The translations under genes and the position numbers were made by a program. Below, one piece after another: positions 53,801-64,000 of a DNA stretch of 64,000 nt. Position 1 is the first letter of the stretch; the number at the start of each line of letters is the position of its first letter. Origin of the DNA: Campanula takesimana (taxonomy: Eukaryota; Streptophyta; Magnoliopsida; Asterales; Campanulaceae); assembly GCA_026119855.1 (NCBI GenBank), contig JAOWBW010000322.1, forward strand, positions 62,001 through 126,000, in the 5' to 3' direction. Below the pieces are notes generated by a model that worked only from the letters and a program-made list of their open reading frames with translations, was not told the origin of the DNA and ran no database searches.

Positions 53801-55572
53801 CACTGCGATTACGACATTCAAAAAATATCAAGCTTAGTTTTAACAATTCCGGTTACATAAAGTAGAAAAAAGTTAGACAAACCAAATAATTTAGAAAAAT
53901 AGAAGAAGAAAAGTTTAAGGGGAAGAAATATTGAAGCACCTTGGGAGAAGTATCCGCTTTGTTCCCCATGAGACTCTGTTTTCTCGCCACTGTAGTCCAC
54001 ACCCCAAATGCTTGCATGTTGAAACTCCATCTTGTTTTCTGTCAACGTACCAGTTTTGTCAGAGAAAACATACTTTATTTGTCCTAAATCCTCATTTATA
54101 TTCAGTGCCCGACACTGGAATCTTGAACCCGAGGATTCATCGTACATTTTGTCATCTCGAATCATAAAGTATGCCTGACCAACACGAACGAGCTCCATCG
54201 ATATGTACAATGAAATAGGTATCATGATCTGGAATACTATCACTGACATAAGAAATGTGAAGAGAATTTCCATCCCCCATCCATAATAGTTATAGTTATC
54301 CACTTCCTCCTCGGAGTAGTCCTTTCTCCTGTAAAAGGGCATTATATCAAGCTCATCTCTATGTCGCCTCAACCAAACTCCAGCACATACAGAAACCACC
54401 GTACACAAAATAACAAGGAAAAGAGAAAGCAAAATGATTTCTCTATTCATATGGGTCTCAAGACGGCTCCTCTTAGATGGGGCTCCAGAACTATTGAGCA
54501 TAGCTTTAGTCTCTCTTCCCGTATAAACTGCAACTCCTAGTGCCCAATCTGTGTTCTTGAGCACACAGCCTCGAAGAACAATATTTGAAGGTCCAAGAGA
54601 GACCCTTTTCCCGTCAATTTCCATGTAGGCTTGGAACCCATAAATGTTACGATTGGGTTTCTCACACTTGATCAAGCCATTAATCCTGTCTTTTTCTGGA
54701 GTTCTTAAAAGGGTCTCCTGCTTTGCGTATCGTGTCTTCAGATTTGATTCCCCATCCAAATTGATGGTCTGGATGTACGCCACTCCAGTAGGGTCGCTCG
54801 TAGAGAGTAGCACCATGTCACAAGGAAGAGTATCATTGGCTGAAAATTTGATGACCTCACCAACTTGAATATGCTTCCATTTTTTCTCTTGAAACTTATC
54901 ATCTACCAAAACTGAAGCCAAACGATTATTCTCAATTCTATCAGACCGATGACGTCTCCAATCCTCGTACACATCCTTAACTGCTGTAACAACTAATACA
55001 AATGCCAACGGCAAAATCGAAGCGGCTCGACCAAAAACAGCAAGTTGAGGAAGCTGGTTGAGGATAGCAATAATGAGGAAATAAACGTACGCAACTCTAT
55101 GAAACTGTTCAAAAAGGTTCCTAGGCAAGAACGTGAGAGCAGAATACTTGCCAGTCCTAATTGAATTCCCAGCAAACTCAAACTTCTCATTAGTCTTAAA
55201 AGGATCATTAACATAAACAAGTCTAGCGTCCTCATCATTGATCTCTTTCAGAGACATACTAAACCCTTCAGAATCAGTACCACGCGATCCATGTCGCACG
55301 GGCTTCGAGTTTGAACCCAAATCAACAAAACCCACCTCTCGAATAGAGTGTCCTCCAGAGGTTTTAGACCAACTAGACGAAATACTCCTTCGAGAAGAAT
55401 ACGAATTTGGCACGGAATCAAGAGCATTGGGGACATTTTCAATCTGGGTATCACTGGAATTCATGTTTGAAGATGTGGATTTCGATAGATCAGCACGAAA
55501 AGGGACAGCAGGAGTAGTATAAGGAAGTTCACTAGCATCAGATTGGATCAAAATTTGCCGGTGTGAGGTCAT
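47813..55572 (-). CDS. ALA1: ALA1-type P4-ATPase (phospholipid flippase) with a frameshift in exon 5
   Basis: Seven coding exons on the minus strand (5' to 3'): 55572-53940, 53802-53496, 51970-51268, 51152-51029, 50905-50687, 49819-49361, 48032-47813, all GT-AG. P4-ATPases move phospholipids from the outer to the cytosolic leaflet, usually with an ALIS/CDC50 partner. Landmarks: LPRNLFEQFHRVAYVYF, DGES in the A domain, PISLYISMEL in M4, phospho-acceptor D505 in DKTGTLT, KGAD in the N domain, TGDKQETAISIG, and DGANDVSM across the exon 4/5 join. The last exons encode the C-terminal membrane segments and end NPIVDQPRR. Exon 5 is one base short relative to family and splice phase: between LVPLL and VHGHWNYQRM only two bases remain (50776-50777). 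The frame then meets TGA at 50747-50745, predicting about 975 instead of about 1,221 aa. A true lesion or an assembly error are both possible. ATG 55572 gives a longer N-terminus than usual; M36 is an alternative. Confidence 0.93.
48925..49340. mobile_element. Outer Stowaway-type MITE in ALA1 intron 6
   Basis: CTCCATCTCAGAAAGATAGT is imperfectly mirrored by the right end GGGAAAGAGTGAG. The arms carry AACACAAGTAAACTT and TTTACTTGTGTT. It is interrupted by the copy at 49050-49224. The right end runs into the border of exon 6, only about 20 bases from the splice donor. Confidence 0.65.
49050..49224. mobile_element. Inner Stowaway MITE in ALA1 intron 6
   Basis: It is flanked by TA. CCCCCTCCGTCCCGAAATGA is mirrored by TCATTCCAGGACAGATGGAG. 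The inner arms are ATCTTCCCATTTG and CAAATGAGAAGAT. Confidence 0.82.
49924..50170. mobile_element. Stowaway-type MITE in ALA1 intron 5
   Basis: The left end CTCCCTCAGTCCCGTAAAGA is poorly kept at the right, but the inner arms TTTTGATGGTCAACACAA and TTGTGTTGACCATCAAAA pair well. A separate right-end fragment (GGACGGGGGGAG) lies at about 50,348. Confidence 0.65.
52086..52350. mobile_element. Stowaway MITE in ALA1 intron 2
   Basis: It is flanked by TA. CTCCCTCCGTCCCATAACAA is mirrored by TTGTTATGGGACGGAGGGAG, and the arms extend into TGTGCACA. Confidence 0.9.
52417..52880. repeat. Tandem duplication with 232-bp period in ALA1 intron 2
   Basis: AGAAAGGGGGCAGAGACAAG starts at 52417 and at 52649. 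The two units stay alignable through ATTGAAGTGCTAGAAAGAAT and TCATTGCTGAT with scattered changes. A smaller duplicate (TGTATTTTGTGGTCTAATAG) follows at 53,187 and 53,297. Confidence 0.85.
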
Positions 55573-56264
55573 GATCTAATCTATCTTTTCACTACATATA
55601 TATATAAATATACATATACATATATATGCAATAGCAAATTTCACACAAGAACAGCAGTAGCAGAACAAAATTAAAAATACAAAAGTGCTTCAAACCTTAA
55701 AGATTATAAGCTTAATGAACTAGAAAGAGTTGGGAAGACAAACCCCAAGCTAGAATTCAACCAAGAAAGACAGATTCTTTAAGACTTGCTTGACAGACAA
55801 AGAGATTCTTGTTGTATGAAAGCTGAAATTTGATCTGGGTAACGTTGTATTTGGTTTAAAATTGTAATGATTTTGATGAGGATGATTGGGAAAGATTGAT
55901 ATTTGTGTGAGGGAGAAGAAGATTGGAAGGTCAAAGGCATGTTATTAGAGGCGGGCGGAAAATGCAATAAATTGGGAAAGGGGAAGAAGGATTCAAGGTC
56001 GTGGATGACGACCATTGGAAAATTAGTTAAATTAAATTTTTGAAGAAAATTCTTCAAAAGAAAAAGTCTTGATTTTTGAAGAATTTAGAGAGAGAGAGAG
56101 AACGCGGAGTTGTTGTTGTTGGGGGTTTGGGACAGATTTAGAATATTGCGACTTAATTAATGTTACAAGTTTTGCATTAATTTTGCGGTGTTGTCCGGAA
56201 AATTGACTTATTGGCCCTTTTTCAAAGTTTTGGGTTAGATACACTTTAACTCTTTTGTTATTTA
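55573..56264. promoter_or_regulatory. ALA1 upstream region and likely 5' UTR
   Basis: On the coding strand this holds an alternating TA/ATAC tract (about 55,590-55,630), then CT-rich leader-like sequence up to about 56,110. I cannot place the transcription start, and a UTR intron is possible. No other gene was seen. Confidence 0.4.
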
Positions 56265-56530
56265 CACCCTCCGGTCCAAAATAATTTGTCACTTTTGAGC
56301 TAAAATTTTGGTCCAAAATAACTGTCACTTTTGAACTAAATGTCCTTCTTACCCGTACATTCAAACTTGTTCTCTTTTATTAATTGTTTTAATGTGAGAC
56401 ATTAATGTAGTAATGATGCACACTTAATAGGGATAAAATTGACACTTTTGTCACTAAATCCTGGTAATAATTGATTTCCTTAAGAATTGTGCAAAAGCGA
56501 AAAGAGACAGTTACTTTGGATCGGAGGGAG
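56265..56530. mobile_element. Stowaway MITE upstream of ALA1
   Basis: It is flanked by TA. CACCCTCCGGTCCAAAATAA is mirrored by TTACTTTGGATCGGAGGGAG. The left arm motif GGTCCAAAATAA(T/C) is duplicated. Confidence 0.8.
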
Positions 56531-56594
56531 TATTCAATCCGATTTGGAGATTTTATACCGAGTATATTATTAATGATTTAACGGTTAATTAATA

Positions 56595-57232
56595 CTCCAT
56601 CCGGTCCAAAATAACTGTCACTTTTGGACCAAAATTTTTGGTCCAAAATAATTGTCACTTTTGAGCTAAGAGCATCCACAATGGTAGAGCTCTTTTAAGA
56701 AGCTTTTTTGTGATCTCAATATGCCACATCTACTTCTAGTGAACAAATAAAAACTCAAAGCAAGTTCTACAATGGTATAGCTTTTTCATCAATTTTTTTG
56801 TGGCCCCTACATCCAACACTAAAAATAAAATAAATATAAAGTATTGGTTAATATTAAATGATGGGGAATAGGAGAATAGGTAAAAAATTAATTAAAAAGC
56901 TCCTACAAAGAGCTCTTTCTACAAAGAGTTGCTCTTTAGTAAGGATCTCTTCTAGCTTTTTCAACAATGGTAAAAAGCTATAGAGAGCTTTTTCATTAAA
57001 ACAAAAAGCTCTCAAAAAGCTCCATTGTGGATGCTCTAAATGTTTCTTTTATCCTTGCATTGAAACTTGTTCTCTTTTATTAACTATTTTAGTGTGAGAC
57101 ATTAATGTAAGAAAATTACACACTTAATAGGGGTAAAGTTGAAACTTTTGTCACTAAGTCATGATAATTATTACATTTCTTAAGAGTTGTGCAAATGCAA
57201 AAAAAAAAACAGTTATTTTGGACCGGATGGAG
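56595..57232. mobile_element. Stowaway MITE split by a Tourist-like MITE
   Basis: It is flanked by TA. CTCCATCCGGTCCAAAATAA is mirrored by TTATTTTGGACCGGATGGAG. It is the same subfamily as 56265-56530, with the element at 56670-57036 inserted in it. Confidence 0.86.
56670..57036. mobile_element. Tourist-like (PIF/Harbinger) MITE
   Basis: It runs GAGCATCCACAATGGTAGAGC...CTCCATTGTGGATGCTC with TAA on both sides (56667-56669, 57037-57039). The interior repeats AAAAAGCTCT words. Confidence 0.85.
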
Positions 57233-57512
57233 TATGAATCAAAACCGAACCAATTCATTGGTTTTAGAGAAATTTGGAATTAAAACTGGACCAAAAGTAT
57301 GGTCCAGTTTCATTTTTTTATTTTTATTTTTGGCTAGCTTAATCTTTTTCAGATCCACTTAGTTTAGTTGTTGGATATCCGACCCAGTAAACGTAATTAA
57401 TTCAGACTGCTGTCGATGACCTAAATATTCATAATAATTTCACTAAAAAATATATTTATAATAGTTTGATCGTTTGTGCTAAACGATAACATTGTAGAAA
57501 ATATTTGACCAC

Positions 57513-57856
57513 TGTTATAATATATTATTGTGTGGATGTCCTTTGAACTGGAAGTTTACAAGATAATCTTTCGCGAAGTTTACTAGGGAAGCTTTGTAAA
57601 TATCTTCATGGAAGTTTACTAGGGAAGCTTTGTAAATATCTTCAGTGAAGCTTATTAGGGAAGCTTGGTAAATATCTTCAGAGAAGCTTACAGAGGAAGC
57701 TAATTTCCTCATATAAATAGTAGGCTCTAGTTTTCATTTCAACACACCTCAGAAGTTCTTAACTTCTATCTTTCTCTCTTGTATACTCTCTATAATAATC
57801 TTGAAATAAAATATTCTCTATTAAAATTCTTCTCTTAATTCTCCATTTTTATAACA
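57513..57856 (+). repeat. 5' LTR of copia element 2
   Basis: It contains about three and a half tandem copies of a 36-bp unit (AAG(C/T)TTA-TAGGGAAGCTT then GTAAATATCTTCAG), followed by a TATAAATAG box (57,713) and a leader. TG...CA ends. Confidence 0.92.
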
Positions 57857-57872
57857 CGTTATCAGCACCACT
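57857..57872 (+). other. Putative primer-binding site of copia element 2
   Basis: CGTTATCAGCACCACT follows the LTR directly. The core TTATCAGCAC is partly like the initiator-Met tRNA complement. Confidence 0.5.
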
Positions 57873-57927
57873 TCGTTCTAGTTCCACATCCTGAGCTATA
57901 GTTACCAAAGTAGGTACGGTATCGAAA

Positions 57928-60900
57928 ATGGCTAGCAGAGATGATGATGTGTGTCTTGCAGACAGTGCATCAACACATATTATACTCAAAAATAAAAAGT
58001 ACTTCTCTCAAGTGATAGTGAATGATGCTAATATTAGTACAATATGTTGTAGCACAAAGATAATTGATGGCTCCGGAAGAGCTAACATAATAGTACTACC
58101 AAGAGGAACAAAAATCAGTATTAAAAATGCATTACTCTCACCTAAGTCTCAAAGAAATTTACTATGCTTTAAAGATATTCGTGAAAATGGATATCATATT
58201 GAGACTGCTAATGATGGAGAGATGGAATATTTATGCATTACAAAGACTAAATCAGATAACAAAAGTGTTGTAGAAAAGTTACATGTATTTTCCTCTGGAC
58301 TATACTAAACAAAGATTAGCACCGTTGAAGTACATATGACAGTACACCAGAAATTTACTGATATGAATGGTTTTATTATATGGCATGACCGGTTGGGGCA
58401 TCCCGGTTCTAATATGATGCGAAGAATTATGGAAAATTCACATGGGCATCCATTGAAAGACCAGAAGATTTTTCAATCTAAAGAATTCTCATGTGCTGCT
58501 TGCTCTCAAGGAAAATTGATAATTAAGCCATCACCAGCAAAAGTTGGAGTTGAATCTCCAAAATTTTTAGAGCGAATTCAAGGTGATATATGTGGACCAA
58601 TTGATCCACAGTGTGGACCATTTAGATATTTTATGGTTTTAGTAGATGCATCTACTAGATGGTCACACATAAGTTTATTATCAACTCGCAACCTGGCGTT
58701 TAAGAGATTGCTCGTTCAAATAATTAGATTACGATCACAATTTCCAGATTATGTGATCAAGACAATTCGCCTTGATAATGCTGGTGAATTTACATCAGAA
58801 GCTTTTAATAACTATTGTACATCTATTGGAATAGATGTTGAACATCCAGTTGCTTATGTTCACACACAAAATGGTTTAGCTGAAGCATTTATGAAACGAG
58901 TTAAGTTAATAGCTAGACCATTGCTTATGAGAGCAAAGCTACCTATCGTAGCTTGGGGACATGATGTGTTACATGCAGCAGCACTTATACGCATCATGCC
59001 ATCGAGTTATCATAAGTTCTCCCCATTACAATTGGCTTATGGTCAGGAGCCAAATATTTCCCATCTAAGATTTTTTGGGTGCGCGGTATATGTTCCAATT
59101 GCTCCACCACAACGCACCAAGATGGGACCCCAACGGAGATTGGGGATATATGTTGGGTATGATTCTCCTTCTATTATAAGATATCTTGAACCATTAACAG
59201 GAGATGACAAAGTCACATGTTCCAGCTGCAAATGCTCCTATACGGATTGACGTCCCGATTGGACAATCCGTTCATGAATCTAAACCACGCCTGAAGCGTG
59301 GAAGGCCTATCGGTTCCAAAGACAAAAATCCTCGAAAGAAAAAAGGAGCAAATTGTGAGAAAAACCCTGTCGAGGTAAACGAATCTCCTGGAGAGATACA
59401 TGGCAAATCTGATCAAATACTTCTAGAAGAAGTTCAGGTACCTGAAATCATTGAGAATGATGAGATCTCGATCAGTTATGTCAATACTGGAAAAAGATGA
59501 AACTGAGAGGAAACAATTGTCGACAATATTTTTGCATATAATATAGCGCTTAATGTTATGGAAAATAATGAGGATCATGAACCAAGGTGTATCGACGAGT
59601 GTCGATGCAGAAATGATTGGCCAAAATGGAAAGACGCAATTCAAGCAGAATTAAACTCACTTGAGAAGCGTGAGGTTTTCGGTCCTGTAGTCCATACACC
59701 TGAAGGTGTAAAACCAATAGGGTACAAATGGGTCTTTGTGCGAAAACGAAATGAAGAAGGCAAATTAATAAGATATAAAGCACGTCTTGTTGCACAAGGA
59801 TTTTCGCAAAGACCTCGAATTGATTATGAGGAGACATATTTCCCTGTGGTGGATGCAATTACTTCGCTTTGTCATTAGTCTGGCAATACATGAAAAGCTT
59901 GATATGCATTTAATGGATGTTGTCACTGCATATTTGTATGGCAGACTTGACAATGATATTTATATGAGAATCTCAGAAGGATTCAAGATGTCTGATGCAT
60001 GCAATTCAAACTCCCGGGAAGTTTGTTCTATTAAATTACAAAGATCTTTGTATGGTTTAAAACAATCAGGACGGATGTGGTATAACCGTCTTAGTGAATA
60101 CTTGGCAAAAGAAGGATACACGAATGATCCTATTTGTCCATGTATTTTCATTAGAAAGTCGGTTTCAGGATTTGTAGTAATTGATGTTTATGTTGATGAT
60201 CTCAATATTATTGGAAGTCCAGAAGAACTTTCAATAGCTGTAAATTACTTAAAGAAGGAATTTGAGATGAAAGATCCGGGAAAGACAAAGTTTTGTCTTG
60301 GCCTACAAATCGAGTACCTTAAATAAGTTATACTTGTCCATCAATCAACTTATACAGAAAAAGTCCTGAAACGTTTCTATATGGACAAAGCACATCTATT
60401 GAGTATCCCAATGGTTGTTCGATCACTTGATGTGAAAAAGGACGTGTTTCGGCCTCGAGAAAATAATGAAAGAGTCCTTGGTCCAGAAGTACCATATCTT
60501 AGTGCAATTGCTGCATTAATGTACCTCGCTAATAATACAAGACCTGATATTGCCTTCTCGGTAAATTTATTAGCAAGATATAGTTCCAATCCAACCCGAA
60601 GACATTGGAATGGAATAAAGCACATATTTCGTTATCTCCGAGGAACTACTGAGATGGGCTTATTTTATTCATATAATTGTGGATCACAGCTTATTGGCTA
60701 TGCAGATGAAGGTTATTTATCTGATCCCCATAAGGCTCGATTTAAGACAGGTTATTTATTTACAACTGGATCTACAGCTATATCATGGCGTTCTACAAAA
60801 CAGACGTTAGTCGCCACTTCATCAAATCATGCTGAAATTATAGCAATCCACGAAGCAAGCCGAGAATGTGTTTGGCTAAGATCAATGATTAAACACATAC

Positions 60901-61189
60901 GAGGGACGTGTGGATTAGCTTTGGATGCAAAAAGTTCAACAAACCTATTTGAAGACAATACAGCATGTATAACTCAACTCAAGGGTGGATATATCAAAGG
61001 AGACAGAAAAAGCACATATCACAAAAGTTTTTCTTCACTCATGATCTTCAGAAAAATGGTGAAAGTGATATCCAACGAGTTTGTTCAAATGACAATCTTG
61101 CGGACTTGCTTACGAAGTCATTACCGACTCCAAGATTTGAAAAATTAGTGCATGATATTGGAATGAGGCGACTAAGAGATCTTGAGTAA
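57928..61189 (+). pseudogene. Copia pol remnant without gag
   Basis: It opens at ATG 57928 directly in protease (CLADSASTHIIL; a DSG triplet is usual, here DSA). A stop at 58306-58308 precedes GAG-pre-integrase (WHDRLGHPG, CAACSQGK). The integrase core follows (GDICGPI, RLDNAGEF, THTQNGLAEA-like) to about 59,200, where the frame shifts and sequence between EPLTGD and the basic linker is missing. The RT begins at about 59,600, shifts frame near 59,860 (VDAIT/LRFVISLAIHEK), shows YVDDLNIIG, and hits a stop at 60324-60326. The RNase H half (YADEGYLSDP, ATSSNHAEIIA) shifts frame again near 61,010 and ends NLADLLTKSLP...RDLE at 61,189. Confidence 0.9.
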
Positions 61190-61435
61190 TGTTTTATTCA
61201 GGGGAAGTATCCAGAAGATACTAAGATTACATTGTACTCTTTTTCCTTCGTGCGGGGTTATTTTTCCCACTGGGTTTTGTTACCTTCCAAGGTTTTAACG
61301 AGGCAATGAGTGTTGATTGAAAAGATTTTGCGTTGTACTCTTTTCCTTCGAGATTATTTTTCCCACATGGTTTTTGCTCGGAAGGTTTTTAATGAGGCAA
61401 CACGTGCAATACTGATATCTTAGCAGCGGACATCC

Positions 61436-61444
61436 AAGGGGGAG
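61436..61444 (+). other. Polypurine tract of copia element 2
   Basis: AAGGGGGAG lies directly before the TG of the 3' LTR. Confidence 0.7.
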
Positions 61445-61788
61445 TGTTATAATATATTATTGTGTGGATGTCCTTTGAACTTGAAGTTTACAAGATAATT
61501 TTTCGGGAAGCTTACTAGGGAAGCTTTATAAATATCTTCAGGGAATCTTAATAGGGAAGCTTTGTAAATATCTTCAGTGAAGCTTATTAGGGAAGCTTGG
61601 TAAATATCTTCAGAGAAGCTTATAGAGGAAGCCAATTTCCTCCTATAAATAGTAGGCTCTAGTTTTCATTTCAACACACCTCAGAAGTTCTTAACTTCTA
61701 TCTTTCTCTCTTGTATACTCTCTATAATAATCTTGAAATAAAATATTCTCTATTAAAATTCTTCTCTTAATTCTCCAGTTTTATAACA
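61445..61788 (+). repeat. 3' LTR of copia element 2
   Basis: It has the same 344-bp length and internal 36-bp repeats as the 5' LTR. Differences concentrate in the repeat part. Confidence 0.92.
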
Positions 61789-63054
61789 ACCTCATCATTT
61801 TAGGACTAATTTTTTATTAGTATACCCTTACAACTCATTAGAATTATTAATTATTATTTTTTAATATTTTTTTAATAATTTTATTAAATGAAGTACTGTA
61901 AGGGAGATTGATAATCAATAAGAGTTGTGAAACTTTCTTCATTAAATGGTTGAAATAATTGCTTTTCATAATGCCGGTGTAAAGTGCAAAAAAATTACTC
62001 CCCCGTTCCAAAATATTTGTAGTTTTAAAATTTCTCATACCTATAAAAAAATATTAATACATATCAAATAGACTAAATTACCCTTTGAATATTTCAAGTA
62101 TTTTCTTAGACACGTAAATGCTTTTACAATGACACATATTTAATCATATGGGTATTTTAGGTTAAATTAGTCTAACACCTGTGTGTTCAAAGCACGGATA
62201 AATATTCTGGCTAGGGAGAATTTGGGAGGGAAAGTGCTAATGCACTTCAACTCTTATGTAATTATAGATAGAATAGATAGATAATAGAAAAATGTGAAAA
62301 CAATTTTTTCAAAATTAAAAAATTATATATCTTTTTATATTTTTTTAAAACCTCAAAAATACTAATATTGTAAAATTTGTGTCGAAGATAGAATTTTAAA
62401 ATTTATATTAAATCAAAAATAATAATTCTACTAAATGAAAGGATTCTACGTCCAAAATAATTGTTGGTTTTGGAGTTTTCATAAGTCAAAAAAAAAAAAT
62501 CTTACTATTACCCATATTTCGAAATAAATTACTTTTCTTATCCCATGATAAATTATAATTTATGTCTGAAAATGTATTTCAAAATATTTTTTACCATTGT
62601 TTTTCATTTTTTATTTTTTACTTGCAAAACTAATAGTTTGCAAAGCAATTATATTTATGAACTTGTGAAAGAAAAGGGTTTAAGTATAGTGACTAAGAGA
62701 AATAAGTAATACTTTATCTGCATTGCATTAAGTTAATTTTAAAACCATTAGTTGTTTTATTGATTAGTTGATATGAAGCAAAACAAATATCCTAGAACCA
62801 TCTATATTTTGGAAGGAAAATGAGTTTGTTGAAGTGTTCTTTACTTCAACTTTTATATATATACAGATGTGTCAAAGTTTTATGAAAAATGGTAAAACTG
62901 TAAGTATTTTAAGATAAAAAAATTTATCTAAAACTACAAGTAACTTTAGTAATTTTAAGACCGCAAAATCTTGGGAAAACGCTTTTTTTCAAACGCTTAG
63001 GAAAAACGTGTTTTAAAAAAAATGCGGTGGCCTTTTTATAAATAATCGGAACTT
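61789..63054. other. Gene-free AT-rich stretch
   Basis: A degraded Stowaway left end (CTCCCCCGTTCCAAAATATT) lies at about 61,996, and similar words (CTACGTCCAAAATAATTG) at about 62,447. No complete element and no gene were seen. The AAAAACGTGTTTT palindrome of the window's left end recurs at about 63,002. Confidence 0.4.
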
Positions 63055-63640
63055 CTCAACGGTTCTGGATATCAATATAAAGGCTTCAGGATATGAGATT
63101 GATAGCCAGAACCTTTGAAAGTGATAGCCAGATGGGTCCTGGATATCAATATAAAGCCTTCTGAATATGAGATTGATAGCAGAACATTTGACATTGATAG
63201 TCAGAACCTTTGAAAGTGATAGCCAGAAGGATTCTCTGGTTCTGGATATCAATATAAAGCCTTCTGGATATGAGATTGATAGTCAGAACATTTGAAAGTG
63301 ATAGCCAGAAGCAGTGGCGAGGCTAGGGCAAAGGGAAGGGGGTCATTCGACCCCCTTGAATTTTGAAATGTGTCAATTTTAGTACCTTCAAAATTTTAGA
63401 AAATGGCATTTACTACAAAACATGATGAATTTATTCATTTTGACCCCCCTTAAATTTGAGAAAGAATTGCACTATTCGACCCCCTTGTATACTAAATTTG
63501 TAAACATCAACAATAATACTCATCCCCAAGCAACCTTGACCCCCTTTTCGAAAAATCTTGGCTTCGCCACTGGCCAGAAGAGTCATGGATATCAGTATAA
63601 AGTCTTCTGGATATTAATATAAAGTCTTCTGGAGTTTTTG
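63055..63640. repeat. Degenerate tandem array split by a hAT MITE
   Basis: Units of variable length (about 73-105 bases) begin CTGGATATCAATATAAAGCC and contain GATATGAGATTGATAG and TTTGAAAGTGATAGCCAGAA. Three units precede the MITE at 63312, and shortened ones follow it (ATGGATATCAGTATAAAGTC). Confidence 0.85.
63312..63572. mobile_element. hAT-type MITE, 261 bp
   Basis: The ends CAGTGGCGAGGCTAGG and (reverse complement) CAGTGGCGAAGCCAAG are near-perfect inverted repeats. The 8-bp target duplication GCCAGAAG is exact (63304-63311, 63573-63580). Subterminal TCGACCCCCTTG occurs in both arms or repeats. Confidence 0.93.
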
Positions 63641-63810
63641 AAAAACACGTTTTTCCTAACCATTAAGAAAAACGCGTTTTTCCTAACCATTAAGAAAAAC
63701 GCGTTTTACCGGAGACCAACCCTTTTAAGACGGGAGGAGTATGGAGTAGTCATTTCTAAATCGTCAACTTAAAATTACATTAACCATTAAGAAAAACGTG
63801 TTTTACAGGA
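63641..63810. repeat. Tandem AACGCGTTTT palindromes
   Basis: The unit AAAAACGCGTTTTTCCTAAC with CATTAAG repeats at about 28-base spacing three times, and once more at 63,781-63,800. Each unit centres on a CGCG or CACG palindrome. A 23-base word starting GAGACCAACCCTTTTAAGAC lies at 63712-63734 and again at the window edge, 63978-64000. Confidence 0.8.
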
Positions 63811-64000
63811 GACTCTTCAACATCAGTCTGTTCGGACCTCCACAATACAAGACAACCAATCAGAAATGTCACAAAAGCCCTGAGCCAAATTTGCTTCTAT
63901 TCATCGCAGTCTCACTTAGGGTTTTATCTACAGAGAGGCCCGTAAGGATCAAGATAAAGACAACTGAGCCGACTTGAGAGACCAACCCTTTTAAGACGGG

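Larger units (their letters stand above)
57513..61788 (+). mobile_element. Ty1-copia LTR retrotransposon 2, gag-less and decayed
   Basis: Two 344-bp LTRs (57513-57856 and 61445-61788) begin TGTTATAATA and end TTTTATAACA. By hand they differ at about 13 sites (about 96% identical). Flanking words are ACCAC before and ACCTC after, an imperfect 5-bp target duplication. Only about 70 bases separate the 5' LTR from protease coding, so gag is gone. Pol is broken by frameshifts, stops and an internal deletion. Confidence 0.93.

Overview
This is nuclear DNA of a flowering plant, most likely a eudicot. The evidence is long AT-rich intergenic stretches, GT-AG introns, three plant genes that can be read exon by exon, and a dense set of plant transposons (Ty1-copia, Stowaway and Tourist MITEs, hAT, MULE, Helitron, tRNA-derived SINEs). 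I cannot name the species. I saw no rRNA gene, functional tRNA gene, CRISPR array, plasmid or bacterial feature.

Layout. 0-23 kb is gene-free and almost entirely transposon. It holds a Ty1-copia element with 225-bp LTRs (682-5509), a broken BAHD acyltransferase fragment inside a MITE-like unit (8513-9579), a hAT element (10989-11681), a MULE nested in a Stowaway (13205-14315), a 373-bp fold-back of LTR sequence (17969-18341), a probable solo LTR (18500-19453) and a Helitron with a 63-bp minisatellite (20060-21282). About 23.2-27.2 kb looks like one long-TIR MULE-like unit containing two hAT elements, one of which carries a host-like exon.

27.4-31 kb carries a type-A cytokinin response regulator gene of the ARR8/ARR9 kind (plus strand, five coding exons, 249 aa). 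32.5-46.1 kb carries NOL, the chloroplast chlorophyll b reductase subunit NYC1-LIKE (minus strand, 13 coding exons, 351 aa), stretched to 13.6 kb by transposon-filled introns. 47.8-55.6 kb carries an ALA1-type P4-ATPase lipid flippase (minus strand, seven coding exons); exon 5 lacks one base relative to the family frame, so the assembled allele is predicted to be truncated before the C-terminal membrane domain. 56.2-57.2 kb is nested MITEs. 57.5-61.8 kb is a second Ty1-copia element with 344-bp LTRs and no gag. The last 2 kb holds degenerate tandem repeats interrupted by a hAT MITE with a perfect 8-bp target duplication.

The three genes do not form a pathway: one dampens cytokinin signalling, one degrades chlorophyll b, and one flips phospholipids. 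Cytokinin and chlorophyll turnover are both linked to leaf senescence, but nothing in the sequence shows that this adjacency is functional. The most notable items are the ALA1 frameshift, a GC-AG intron in NOL, the exon-carrying hAT, the acyltransferase relic framed by a 127-bp duplication, the LTR fold-back, and repeated transposon-in-transposon nesting where both borders are still visible. I found nothing I would defend as a wholly new biological system.
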